64,000 bases of DNA, from the NCBI GenBank assembly GCA_030762935.1, contig CM060895.1, positions 73,329,001 to 73,393,000 of the forward strand, read 5' to 3'. Origin of the DNA: Hymenopus coronatus. Its lineage: Eukaryota; Arthropoda; Insecta; Mantodea; Hymenopodidae. The position numbers and the translations under genes are program-made. How positions within the stretch are numbered: the stretch's first letter is position 1; each line of letters opens with the position of its first letter. The notes under the pieces were generated by a model. It saw only the letters and a list, made by a program, of their open reading frames with translations. It made no database searches and was not told where the DNA came from. Positions 35,926-46,222 of the stretch are shown here, piece after piece.

Positions 35926-36054
35926 ATGATAATAAATACATTAATTATCAAATTAACTGAAACGCAAAAGCTAAGCAAATTGCTCTTTGAACTATGAAAC
36001 TATGTCGTCATGTTTTTGGCTAATAAGAAGAAAAGAGATATCTCTTTTACTTTA

Positions 36055-36375
36055 CCTGCATGCCCTCTTGCAAGTCAAAGCTTAGTTCAGGTGCCTGTCA
36101 AGGAGCAGACGGACCCTGAATCAGAGAGAGTAGCCAGGATGGGTGATCAACCTAAGCCTGGTATGAGAGTGAAGAATATGAATTATATGAAAGTGAAATG
36201 GATGAAAGGAAAGGTGTATATAGAACAGGTGTGAAATGAATGACGGAGTAAACCGAAGAAACCGGGGAAAACCCGCTCAGACACCCCTTTGTCCTCTACA
36301 AATGCCGCATGCGGTCCCCTGGACTCGACCCCGGGCTGCCTTGGTGAGAGATGAGCGGTCTTACCACTTGCTAAG
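36055..36375 (-). mobile_element. SINE (type 6), diverged copy
   Basis: The minus-strand head GCAAGTGGTAAGACCGC (A-box region) and GGGTCGAGTCCAGG (B box) is followed by a body with AGCGGGTTTTCCCC and the CATTCATTTCACACCTG region that corresponds to the better copy at 50128-50498. No target duplication found. Confidence 0.7.
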
Positions 36376-36505
36376 AAGTAAACAGAATATAATATAACAT
36401 TTTAATTTTGGAATTAATTATTAATGTATGCTGCCTTTGCATATATTGTTACAGCAAGTTGTGAGTATTCTATTTAAACATTCAAGTACTTATTCCACTG
36501 CTTTA

Positions 36506-37176
36506 CGAGGGTCGTTGCTTTTTCAACCTCCGATAGGCTATAAATAAAAGACAAGTTCATGGAAATCAATTATTTTATTACTAAAAGTTTTGTACATTTA
36601 TGGTTAGTTTTCAACATAATCACCGAAAAGATTCAGACATTTATCGTACCTGTGTATAAGCTTTGCAATACCCGCTTCTAAAAATGTTGCCACCAATGAT
36701 TTCAAATGAGCATTGACGTTTTGAAGATCTTCATACTTTACGACGTTTGTGGAGAGCCATTCAAAACAAACGAAGAGGAATGCTGACTTCAGGAATTGAT
36801 CCATGACAACGCTCGTCCACACACACTGCTGGTACAACCCATCGGCTCCTTGAACAATTTCAATGGGACATTTTCGATCATCCGCCGTACAGTCCTGACC
36901 TGGCACCCAGCGACTTTCACCTTTTCCCTGAGCTGAAGACGTGGCTAGGCAGCACTTTCAAACCAACGAAGATCTTCAAAACAACGTCAATGCTCATTTG
37001 AAATCATTGGCGGGTATTGCAAAGCTTGTGCACAGGAGCGATAAATGTCTTAATCTTTTCGGTAATTATTTTGAAAGTAACCATAAGTGTACAAAACTTT
37101 TAGTAATAAAACAATTGTTTTCTATGAAATTGTATTTTATTTATAGCCTATCGGAGGTTGAAAAAAAAGGCCCTCG
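36506..37176. mobile_element. Palindromic mariner derivative with two 3' ends
   Basis: A 671-bp element flanked by TA on both sides (36504-36505, 37177-37178). The left arm 36506 to about 36752 is the inverse of 36968-37176: both carry CAACCTCCGATAGGCTATAA and both encode, facing outward, the C-terminus of a mariner transposase (HRYDKCLNLFGDYVEN on the left, HRSDKCLNLFGNYFESN on the right). The centre, plus strand, holds HDNARPHT (about 36812) and, after a frameshift, YSPDLAPSDFHLF (about 36880), the second and third catalytic regions of DD34D mariners. The 5' half of the original is absent and replaced by an inverted second 3' end. Confidence 0.9.
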
Positions 37177-37178
37177 TA

Positions 37179-37974
37179 TTTTGACTCCCAAGGATTCAAG
37201 AGCTGCTGTCGCTTGTAAAAGAAGTCTGTTGCTATAGCATTACCAATTTGTTGTTGGGATATATATGTAAAGCTAAGTTTACTACACGGGGAACAGCAAA
37301 TGGTGAGATATCCTCTGTAAATTAACCACTATTCCTTGGAAGTTTAAGTTTATTGTATTTGAACCGCAGCGGACGGCAACGATTTTACATTTAGCACATG
37401 CTTTAATAATTATTCTAAAACCTTTGCCAAAAAAAAAAGTTTAAAATTGCTATGGTCGAAGCACATCCCAAACCATGGCTGCGGACGATTCGTTCCAGCA
37501 AATGCTCCGAATGTACCGGTTCTAACTTTTCATTTCTGGCAAACGGGAAAGGAACGCTAACAAAGCCAGCCGCTTGTTTCGTAATTGCAAATCCTGGCAG
37601 GGTGATTTACGTCCATTTGTTCCAATATTTGTTTATGGAAGTCTGCAGCTGCGTGCCCTTAGCCAGGTAAAGCGGCCTAAATCCTCACAAAACAACTATT
37701 GTCAATAGCACGGAGCTATTATCGGAGAGTGAAATTTCAAGAGGCACACACCATCCGGTGTGCCACTGCTCATAAACAGAGTTTGTACGTTTAAACATAT
37801 TCAATGCAAAATTGCAGACGAATTTCAAACAAATACCCTTTTACCGTCTCTAGTACCATAATAAGCAGCACAAATAGATAAAATTTGATATAGAGATATC
37901 ACTGTAAATAGGTATACTTTTGAAGTCCCTGAATAAAATTGAATTTGCCACATTAATATGATTTTATCTACTCA
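37179..37974. other. No gene recognised
   Basis: Mixed-composition sequence with no repeat family or domain recognised. An open plus-strand frame at 37452-37670 is unremarkable. Confidence 0.45.
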
Positions 37975-38165
37975 TACCGAGCCAGGTGATTCAGGTGTCT
38001 CTGACCAATGGGTTTTCGGGGGTTTTCCCGGGTCACTAAGCGAATGTTTTCGAGGATTCTTCATTCCCCAATGTCCTGACCCTTCATTTTATCCACCTGT
38101 TCTTTCTTTTAGGGTTGTAAGTGTCGGCGAGGACTGCGATAGTGGCGCCCTATGGTGGAGATGAT
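37975..38165 (+). mobile_element. SINE (type 7), head missing
   Basis: The body GGGGGTTTTCCCGGGTCACT, TAAGCGAATG and AGGGTTGTAAGTGTCGGCGA matches (in inverse) the copy at 39885-40115. The tRNA-like head is reduced to a few bases. Confidence 0.65.
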
Positions 38166-38492
38166 TTCGCTTTGGAAACTCACCTCTCGGTGGCAGGTTG
38201 GCGCTGGGGGTTGTCGGTATACTCAGGGGCGTTTATTCCTACCTTATGTACGAGCTCCTAGCGCTCACCACATCGAGATGAACAACTACTTGGGAACTGT
38301 TAGGGGCTCTCCACGATTGCTTCCTGCCGCAGTCTGGTTCTGGCTGCCCTCTGTAATTGCTCTCATCTCATCCTTTCTTCCCGGGGGCTGAAGATAAAAC
38401 GCCTATCCCTGGTTGAAGTGCGGAATCCCCTCCGGTACACTACACTACTACTTCTCTACTTATTCGGCAATAAACTATTCTTGGAAATTGTA
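38166..38492. other. Unassigned, GC-richer
   Basis: Continues directly after the SINE body and is less AT-rich (GGCAGGTTGGCGCTGGGGG, TTCTTCCCGGGGGCTGAAG). It may be part of a longer retroelement of which the SINE-like sequence is the end. Not identified. Confidence 0.35.
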
Positions 38493-39193
38493 TACTTTCT
38501 CTACCACGTAATACGTAAATAGTAGGTACAGAAGGTAGTCTATTCCGCCCAAAAATTCAACGTGGAGATATAACCGGAAATATATGTTTTGAGGTCTTCT
38601 GACCTTTTTAGTAAAGGTTCGTGTGAGTGTCTGTGAACAGTATAACTCAAAATCGAAAAGTCGGCTAAGAGGTCCCATACTTTATATTAAAGCTCAGAGA
38701 TGCGACACGGAGATTTTCAAGTAAATCCCCCATCCCAGCTACTCTTGATTCTTGAACACAGTTTCGAAAGTTATAATTTCCTCATAAATGGATCAAACGA
38801 TTTTTGTTAACTACTAATATATTTAAGATATTTACGTGACAAATCAAATTAAGATATTTTTTTTTAATTTTATGGGAATAACTTCTGAGGCCCTCTTCAT
38901 TCTGATGTTTTGTGTATAACTTGTAAACCGCAAGAGTTAGACAAGAGCTTATTACACAGAAAATATAGATCTCGTTAAAATACATAATTTATGTCATTTT
39001 GTGGAAGTTTACCATTTTCGAGGTATTCCTTGTTAGCGGTTTTAAAATTTACAATAATTAAGGCTTTTCTCAAATGGGAAGTGGTTATTAACTTTTTTAT
39101 CCTTGTTATAAAAAAAGAAGGGAATTTCAATTGCATCAAATAGCGACCATCTTTTAAAAGTTTTGATTATCGCTTTAGTCCTTTCATATCCCA
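38493..39193 (-). mobile_element. HLR-A copy, right end missing
   Basis: The left palindrome TACTTTCTCTACCACG to AGGTACAGAAGGTA is worn. The family runs to GATTATCGCTTTAGTCC near 39180 and then stops, so the last 100 bases with the TCTGATG end are lost. Confidence 0.85.
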
Positions 39194-39577
39194 AGGGATA
39201 TAACTAGCGTAGAGACGCTTCCTCCAAATGGGAAACGAATTAAAAAAAAGAATTACTAATTATCTAATATTATGAATTGATAATGAAGTCATTAACTTGG
39301 CCTAGGTTAAGTCAATCCATTATTCTTTTATACCAACAAATTCCCGATCTTTGCTATATTCTATAAACAAGAACTTATTCAGCTGTGAATGAATTACGTC
39401 GCTTGGAACGTCAGTAAATCAAGCTAAGTCATCCATTCCAGTCAGAAAATATTGTTTAAAACGAATTGACCGTTTTAAATTACACGCTCCACCATACGTT
39501 TTGACGGCTGCACATGCAGCAAGGCTCACGTTCTCCCTTTTTGGTTTCCGTCTCAAGTTTGAAAATTGCACATCACT

Positions 39578-39627
<50 letters not shown>

Positions 39628-39884
39628 GGATTTAGGATAGGGTTTTACATAACAGCCACCAAGGGCTTATTGCATGTTGATAAGAGTATTATCGATGGGT
39701 GGCCGAAACCGTACCGCGGGGAAAGAAAGAAACGCAATGTAGTGTCTCTAACTCAGTCCAAAAGTTCTTAATCTCGAAGCGGGGAAGCGCTATGAGCCGA
39801 ACGCTCCAGGTATGACTGAATTCCCTGGGTCCTAAAGACGATTCCAACGCCATCCGCCACCAAGAGTTGTATTTCCAAAGTTTA
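39194..39884. other. No gene recognised
   Basis: Low-copy sequence around a GA repeat. The right part (39700-39880) is less AT-rich and has a chance open frame on the minus strand. Confidence 0.45.
39581..39623. repeat. GA dinucleotide repeat
   Basis: About 21 perfect GA units, ending GCGCGGG. Confidence 0.97.
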
Positions 39885-40115
39885 TTCACCACCGCAGTCC
39901 TTGCCATCAGTTACAACCCTACAAGAGAGATGATGGATGAAATAGAGCTGCAGTGAAGGAATGACAAAACCTCCGCAGTATTCGCCTAGCGACCCGGAAC
40001 ACTCTCGAAAAAAACCCATAGGTAAGAGTGGTCTGACGCGGGAATCGAACCTGCGACTTCCCGGATGCCAGCCCCAGGCGAAACGCACAGACGAGATGTA
40101 ATCCAGCAAATGCTC
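39885..40115 (-). mobile_element. tRNA-headed SINE (type 7)
   Basis: The minus-strand B box GCAGGTTCGATTCCCGCG lies within a tRNA-like head. A body with GAGTGTTCCGGGTCGCTAGG and ending GGGTTGTAACTGATGGCAAG follows. The same body occurs at 37975. No target duplication identified. Confidence 0.75.
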
Positions 40116-40484
40116 GTGAGGTGAATGAGAACTCATTTTGTTTTCAGGTAATCTCACGTTCCTCTGCCTGACACTCCCGTTGTTAAAGAGACAGCTCGTA
40201 CAAAAGGGAGCGAACATTTAATTCCACACTGACATTCAGAAAATTGGTGCTGCGTCAGTGCTGCCAAGCAACTAATCCCAGCAGGATATTAGAGTTCATA
40301 TCGCAAACTCTGCTTGTCTTAGATGGGATGAAGATGCTTAGACAAGACGTTGTGAAATTGTAAACGATGTTGGAACACAGGCCGCGTCTTTCCTATGTCG
40401 TTTTTATTAAACGGGCTTTCATGAGTCTTCTACAGAAAACATAATAAAACCAACATTAAGGAATGCAAAGTTGTATAACAAACC
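40116..40484. other. No gene recognised
   Basis: Low-copy spacer between a SINE and an HLR-A copy. Nothing recognised. Confidence 0.45.
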
Positions 40485-41797
40485 CTGATGTGTCCCATTA
40501 TTCACTTTCTCTACCTGTTCCAAAAACTTTTCTTACAAAATATTTTTTGTCTACTTAAAGCTAATCAAGATAAACATGATCTTATTACTTACTTCCTTAT
40601 AAGTAAAACGGGAATAAAGGAATGCAGTAGGCTAAAGCCACGGCCAAATCTTTTAAAAGCTAAGCTATGTAACTGTCATTGAAATCCGGGTCTCTTTCGA
40701 TAGCAAGGAGTAAAACAAAATAGATATGAAACGAAAGACGTCTTCCCCTCTGAGAAAAGAAAATATAAGTATATTGAAAATGCTTAAGTATGCAAAAAAG
40801 GTGTATGCCATAAATTATGTGTTTCAATAAGGTCTTCAATGTTTGGTTTTGTCTATCTCTTATGGTTTACTAGTTATACTAATGCTATCCAGGGGTCTTC
40901 CTAGATATTCCCAGAAAATTCTACATATACATTTCAGTTGTCATAAAAATATCTGTCGCTAGAGACAGTTTTAGGATGTAAGTTCAATTATTATACTAGA
41001 ACTGATAGAGATATGAATAAAAAGATTTCAAGATTCCAAATTATATGTGGAACTATACATAGAACAATGGGAAATAAAACAAGAAAGAAAACTAGGTTAA
41101 AGTTTTACAAAAAAATGGCGGTTCCTACACTATTATATGGAAGTGAGACATGGGTCACCACAAAGAAAATGAAACGCTGTTTACAAAGTGGGGAAATTGA
41201 CTTTTTAAGGCAAACAAAAGGATGTAAAAAATTAGATCAAATCCGGAATGAAGAAATAAGAGCAGAACTTAATATAGAATCAATAAATTCCAAAATTGAA
41301 AAATATCAAAACCAGTGGATGCAACATGTTCAGAGAATGGCAGATTCAAGACTGCCTAGGATAGCATTTGAATATGAACCAAAAGGAAGGAGAGATGTCG
41401 GTCGACCCAGAAAAAGGTGGAGGGAACAACTGTGAGACGGAACGGGCAATCTGCCCATACCGTGAAGTGAAGAAGAAGAAGAGACAGTTTTGAAAAAAAT
41501 AAAAATCTTAGCAAATGTTTCCATGTAAAGGATAGTGAGGGTGTGGGGATTTTCTTGAAAATGTTCATGTCGCATCTTCGGAAGATATCAAACTTAAATA
41601 CCAAGTTGGGTATTAAACGGTCTTTTCGTTTTTGAGCTATGCGGTTCAGACACAGGCGGACCTTTTTCTAAAAATTCATTTTTTGGATTCAGGGTGTCCC
41701 AAAACATGTATTGCCGGTGAAATCTAGGTATCGAATCTTTGGGTGCAGTAGAATACCTTCTCTGTACACCATGTACGTAATACATGTAGAGAAAGTA
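40485..41797 (+). mobile_element. HLR-A copy split by an RTE-type LINE
   Basis: The left end CTGATGTGTCCC and right palindrome (ACACCATGTACGTAATAC, AGAGAAAGTA) are present. Removing 40983-41479 and one copy of the 12-bp duplication restores the family block in which GTTAGAGCCATTTTTGAG is normal (here GCTAGAGACAGTTTTGAA). Confidence 0.92.
40983..41479 (+). pseudogene. 5'-truncated RTE-type LINE with intact C-terminal frame
   Basis: The open frame from 41013 (already open upstream) to the TGA at 41433 encodes the C-terminal tail of RTE/BovB-like reverse-transcriptase ORFs: FYKKMAVPTLLYGSETW, DFLRQTKGCKKLDQIRNEEI, ELNIESINSKIEKYQNQWMQ, GRRDVGRPRKRWREQL. A 3' UTR of about 40 bp and a short GAA tail follow. 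AGAGACAGTTTT stands at 40971-40982 and again at 41480-41491, a perfect 12-bp target duplication. With no stop and a perfect TSD, this is among the youngest insertions here. It lacks the endonuclease and polymerase domains. Confidence 0.95.
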
Positions 41798-41810
41798 AAA
41801 AGGTCTATTG

Positions 41811-42300
41811 CATGCGTGTGTGTCGTGAACAGCATAATCCAATACACGAAATTTGGATAAACGCGGTGACTGGCCGTGATCACCGCACTGTGTGAGCGGT
41901 TTGCTTCGGAAGTCATGGCGCAATGTTACTCCTGCGTGAGTTTGTGACATCTACGGTGATTTGCTTGCACGTGCGACTGCTTCTGGAAGTTTCCTGCCAC
42001 GTCGTCTATAGGTATAAAAGGAGAAAGCGAGACCCGCAGAAAGTTCAGCTTCATCTGGGAGTGTATAATGTGCAGCAATTGAGTCACTTTCGACGGGAAA
42101 TTCTTATTGTGCATTTGTAGCTGCCGCAGCGACCGTCAAAAGGCAGAATTGTGGCAAAAACATCGAATAATGACATTTATTTGTGAACAGCTTTCCATTT
42201 GCAATCAGTGGAAGAAATAAAGTGTTGTTTGTTGGAGAAATAAATAGAGTTTCTGCTACAACACAAAACTTGCTATTTAGGTTCAGCATTCAAACATATT
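41811..42300 (-). mobile_element. HLR-A fragment interrupted by an LTR
   Basis: The pieces GTGTGTCGTGAACAGCATAA (to 41853) and AAACTTGCTATTTAGG (from 42266) are adjacent blocks of HLR-A in minus orientation (normally GTCTGTGAACAGCATA ... CCAAACTTGGTATTTAGG). Both outer parts of the copy are missing. Confidence 0.75.
41854..42265 (+). mobile_element. Probable solo LTR
   Basis: A 412-bp insert in HLR-A that begins TGGATAAACG and ends CTACAACACA (TG...CA), with a near 5-bp duplication AAATT / AAACT. Inside are a TATA box (TATAAAAG at 42013), an insect-type initiator GTTCAGCTTC about 30 bp downstream (42043), and two polyadenylation signals AATAAA (42216, 42239). This promoter-then-polyA order is that of an LTR (U3-R-U5). 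No gag/pol sequence or second LTR is present, which suggests internal recombination. The retroelement superfamily is not determinable. Confidence 0.6.
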
Positions 42301-42506
42301 GTTTGGTTGGTGAGGGGTGAATTGAGGAAAATTAAACAAAGGCCCTTGATCCCAAAAAGAAAGAAGTTTGCAAAAAATTAGATTTCTTAAAAAAAAAGTT
42401 TATTTTTTGTTTTACAAAAGTTAATCTGTGAGTATAAAAATAAACTAAAAGTATTGTTTATAGAACCAATGCGCGCTTTATATGAAAGCTTGTTCTAACA
42501 TAAATG
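42301..42506. repeat. Segment related to 63404-63570
   Basis: TTGGTTGGTGAGGGGTGAAT at about 42305 matches TTGGTTGATAAGGGGTGGAT at 63413 directly. The later part (AAACTAAAAGTATTG, AACCAATG at about 42440-42472) matches the 63400 copy only in reverse complement. The two copies differ by an internal inversion. Identity unknown. Confidence 0.5.
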
Positions 42507-42640
42507 TGCCCAGCTGTTAGGCGCTGGCCTTCTGATCCCAAGACGCGGGTTCAAACCCGGCCCGTTAATAAGCTTGCTAAAAGACGACATCGCAATGGCA
42601 ATAGACTTATTGTTATGCAAAAGAAATCCCGCGGGACGAA
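42507..42640 (+). mobile_element. SINE (type 3), partial head
   Basis: Contains GTTAGGCGCTGGCC, B box GGGTTCAAACCCGG and a body AAAAGACGACATCGCAATGG similar to the copy at 24004. The 5' end of the tRNA-like head is missing. Confidence 0.75.
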
Positions 42641-43731
42641 ATTGCGATACACCGGCGTTGCAGATTGAGATAGAGTATTTCAGATATTTATTTGGTTTAT
42701 TTATATGTAGGTGGTAGAGAAAGTAAAAACATTTGACAGAAAATATTTTAAAGAGCTTAATATTTTTCTTTACAATAAATTTATTGGATTCTGGTGTATT
42801 TTAAACCATAGAGAATTAAGACAAAGGCTGCTGAAAAATGATGGCTTAAAGAAAGTAAATAAAACTCATCAGATAACGAAAGTACAACTGTGACTTTTGC
42901 TGGTTTGAAAGCTCTACATCAGAAAATAGTTTTATTAAGATTTTAACGAATACAGACGACCGGATGTTAATTATCACGGCTCTTCTTTCACTAACACAGC
43001 GCACGTTGTGTCTAAAATAATCAGTGATGAAATTAAAGCTGGATTGTTTATAAAAATGGACAAGTCTGTTTGCAAAACGAACAAATATAAATTACACAAC
43101 GACCGATGCCAAGGAAATGTGCCAAAAAACCCTTTGCCTCCCTTCTTTTTTGTTTGAAAGCCAAATCTTATTCAACGCGATACAATCTCAACAGTTTCGA
43201 AGCTGCTGACAAATCCTATGATTAGGTGCATTCGTTTGACCTGGTTGTTTTTGCATGTCAGAGCATAGTTGCAGAACAGAGTGTTTTGTCATCTCTTAAA
43301 CACACAGTGCTGTCCGAGTTTGAATGCCTCGAAAATATGTTGCTCCATCATTTGAAATGTCAGTTTATTTTTGGCTGACCTCAACTGTTTGGCATCTCGG
43401 CGCAGTCGACTTTATGGCTCCTAAAATCTCTTTCAGCAATATGCAGTTTGGCTTATTATCAAACAATTTGTATTGTATTTGGCTATCTAATATTTTACAT
43501 ATAAGTGGCGTTTATTTATTGGAATATAATATTACTTAACGACACCTGTTCAGTTTATTTTGGTATATTCTTTTATAAAGAGTTATACAATACAGGATTA
43601 GGTCCATCCAATATTATAGGTCGGATTGTTGCATATTTGTTTGTCCCCCTTTTAACAATAAATGAAAAGGTTAAATTGGAACGTGAAAAATCGAATTAAA
43701 GTTACATTATCAACAGCAAACCCAAAGAGTA
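42641..43731. other. No gene recognised
   Basis: AT-rich. TAGGTGGTAGAGAAAGTA at 42708-42725 looks like the last bases of an HLR-A palindrome end, but too little is left to call a copy. No coding motif identified. Confidence 0.45.
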
Positions 43732-43950
43732 ACTGAAAGAGTAGCCAGAACAGAATGAAAACCACTGAAAGAGGAGCCAGAACAGAATGAAAACAACTGA
43801 AAAAGGAGTCAGAACAGAATGAAAACCACTGAAAGAGGAGCCAGAGCAGAATGAAAACAACTGAAAGAGGAGCCAGGACAGAATGAAAACAACTGAAAGA
43901 GGAGCCAGAATAGAATGAAAACAACTGAAAGAGGAGCCAGAACAGAATGA
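43732..43950. repeat. Minisatellite, 32-bp unit, about 7 copies
   Basis: The unit is built from GAAAACAACTGAAAGAGGAG followed by CCAGAACAGAAT, with copies differing at a few positions (ACC/AAC, GTCAG, GAGC). The period of 32 is not a multiple of 3 and the unit lacks stops in two minus-strand frames, so long Phe/Leu/Ser-rich open frames appear there. They have no start or splice context and are probably not genes. Confidence 0.95.
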
Positions 43951-44279
43951 ACAGAATATCCACATCGTTCAAGAATTACGTATGCAGGGCCAAGTTAAAA
44001 CGTGGCCCCAGGTATTAGCTTGTAAGTGGTGTAATTTCTCTATAAGAGGAAGGTAGGCAGATGGAGGAGAAGAAGAAGAAGGTCAAAGTACATGTACACT
44101 ATAGAATATAAAAAAAAATCTGTTTTAGTCTAATTTTTTTTAAAATGTATTAGTGTTATTTAACATGGTAAACTGAAAGGTTTTCAAATTCAACTTCAAT
44201 CACGCAATCTTGATGTATATTGGACCACCTTCACAGGGTTTTTCGATCAACAATTTTCTAGTTGCCACAATTTGCCACC
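43951..44279. other. No gene recognised
   Basis: Purine-rich at 44045-44085 (GAGGAGAAGAAGAAGAAGG), otherwise AT-rich. Nothing identified. Confidence 0.45.
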
Positions 44280-44575
44280 ATGTGGTGACGAGGGCTCAAC
44301 TCATTGCCCATAGATGTAGCTAAAGGACGAAAACACCACTTGTGGACGTGAAAATGGCGAATTTAGCCGAGGAACCATTTCTTTCAAGTTATAAGGTTAT
44401 TTACGTGCAGATAGACATCACACGGGAACAATGGTTTTATATCTCTTCCGAAGCAAGCTAAGCTGAGGATTTTTACGTCCGAAAAAAATCATCAACCTCC
44501 GCCGGGTAGTATCCATAACGTTGGTATTAGAGGCTAGCGTGGTAAACACTACACCACTGTGGGCGACAAAACGTT
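44280..44575 (-). mobile_element. SINE (type 8), degraded head
   Basis: The minus strand begins GTCGCCCACAGTGGTGTAGT, and the body keeps AAAAATCATCAACCTCCGCC and CTCTTCCGAAGCAAGCTAAG (plus strand), shared with 45905-46222. The B box is mutated. Confidence 0.7.
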
Positions 44576-44639
44576 TTAATTTTTAATTTTAAAAAATGTA
44601 TAACTTATATGACAGTTCTTACAAGAAGTGGGCTTAAGT

Positions 44640-44985
44640 AGGATTTTGTATCACATTCTTGACATTTCATTTCTTATTCTCATGTAAAATGTGTTTAATA
44701 TACCGTATTTTAATCAAAATCGTTAGAATTATTTTTTAGGAAATGAAAATGTTCTAAACATTTTCCATGTAAAGTGTAGTTTTGAGAGGGCGATTTTCTT
44801 AGTCTGGTAATTAATGGACATAGCATACTGAGATACGCAAACACACATACACACATACCGTCTTCTAAATAAAATGTCATTCAGGACACCCCAAAACGTA
44901 CATTTTCAGAGAATTTTCGGTATCAATTTTTGGATGGAATGCATACATTCTCTACCTACTTATAACCTACAAAATACGAGGCATG
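44640..44985 (+). mobile_element. HLR-A fragment, palindrome half
   Basis: Starts inside the family near ACATTTCATTTCTTATTCTC and contains TTTTAATCAAAATCGTTAGA and the CA tract. It ends at a worn ACATTCTCTACCTACTTATA, where the palindrome is not recovered. Confidence 0.75.
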
Positions 44986-45904
44986 CTGAAAAAAAACGCT
45001 CCTGTTTGCAGTGCAGAATTCTACATTACAGTAAAATCCATGCTTCAATTTACTTTTTTATATATTTCCTGTGTCTCGCTTTAATCATAACATTATGATC
45101 TATTTAAATCACCAGTTCTCCAATGGGCTTGCTCGGATGGTCGTGAAAACAATAAAGAAGGAAGAAATAAATAAATAAAGAATAAATATTAGGTAATTGA
45201 TTAAATGTTTTCAGTTAACATTATTTTATTTTCAACAATAAATTATGGAGTATTGATAGCGCTGGGTGCATACCTCGTTATTACGTTGGTAATTACTTAG
45301 GTTTATTCTTCACATGCAAAACTCAACCTATGTTGGTAAGGGCTGGAGAAAAATTTACATGACCCCTACTTTTTATCCCATATTATCTTTTTTTTTTTTT
45401 TTTTTTTTTTTACATAATACTCGTATTTGTTATATTCTCCGGGGTCTGGATTTTCTTTTGGAATCGTTGGACGCTCAAAGGCATTTTCTGTATTTTGGAA
45501 ATGGATCAATAACGTACTTTCATAATTCCATTAGCGGCTCGTGAGTATACAATCTGAGATGTATACAAAGGGGATGATACTGAAGTTTAAGTTGTCTTAT
45601 GAAAGAAAAGGTATTTTTCTGGGTGTCTGTTGTTTACATCATTAAGTTAACGTTCTAATGCTAAAACGAAATAATTATATAATAAATTTCAGTTGAGAAT
45701 ATGGCTGCTCTGAAATATGCGGTTCCTCGCTCATATACCTAGGGCCGCAAGATGACAGGATTAAAACACTATTACAACCACTGTATTAAGAAGTACAATG
45801 CTCAGAGGCATTAACATTGTTGTAATAGTAATATTTCCTGTAGCTCCTAAGTGGACCAAAGGGCATCGTAACGATGTTTCCGTGATCGGATTTAAATTTC
45901 TAGT
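44986..45904. other. No gene recognised
   Basis: Includes an AAAT-rich stretch (45165-45190) and a T run of about 22 (45389-45411). No repeat family or coding motif recognised. Confidence 0.45.
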
Positions 45905-46222
45905 TCAAGAGTTCGCCGCTACGCGCCACGATGACGAGGGATCAGCTCGACACCCACAGATGGCACTATACGACGAAATCAAGACTTGCGAACGCGAAAT
46001 GGCGGAAAATTTTGTCAAGGGACCTTCTTCTTTCAAGGTGTGGGATACTTTTATGTGAAAATAAACATCACACAAGATCACCAGTATTACTTCCCTTCCG
46101 AAGGAAGCCATACTAATGATTTTGTGTCCGAAAAGAAATCCATCACCTTCCGCCAGGTTTGAACCTACAATCTTAGGTTTCAGAGTCTAGCATGGTAACC
46201 ACTACACTACGGAGGGCGACCT
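45905..46222 (-). mobile_element. tRNA-headed SINE (type 8)
   Basis: The minus-strand head CCGTAGTGTAGTGGTTACC (A box) and GTAGGTTCAAACCTGGCGG (B box) is followed by a body with CTTCCTTCGGAAGGGAAG and GCCATCTGTGGGTGTCGAGC. The second copy is at 44280. The far (3') edge near 45905 is inferred from the extent of similarity. Confidence 0.8.

Noticed and set aside
43732..43950. CRISPR-like or coding repeat
   Set aside because: Contiguous 32-bp units without spacers; a plain minisatellite.
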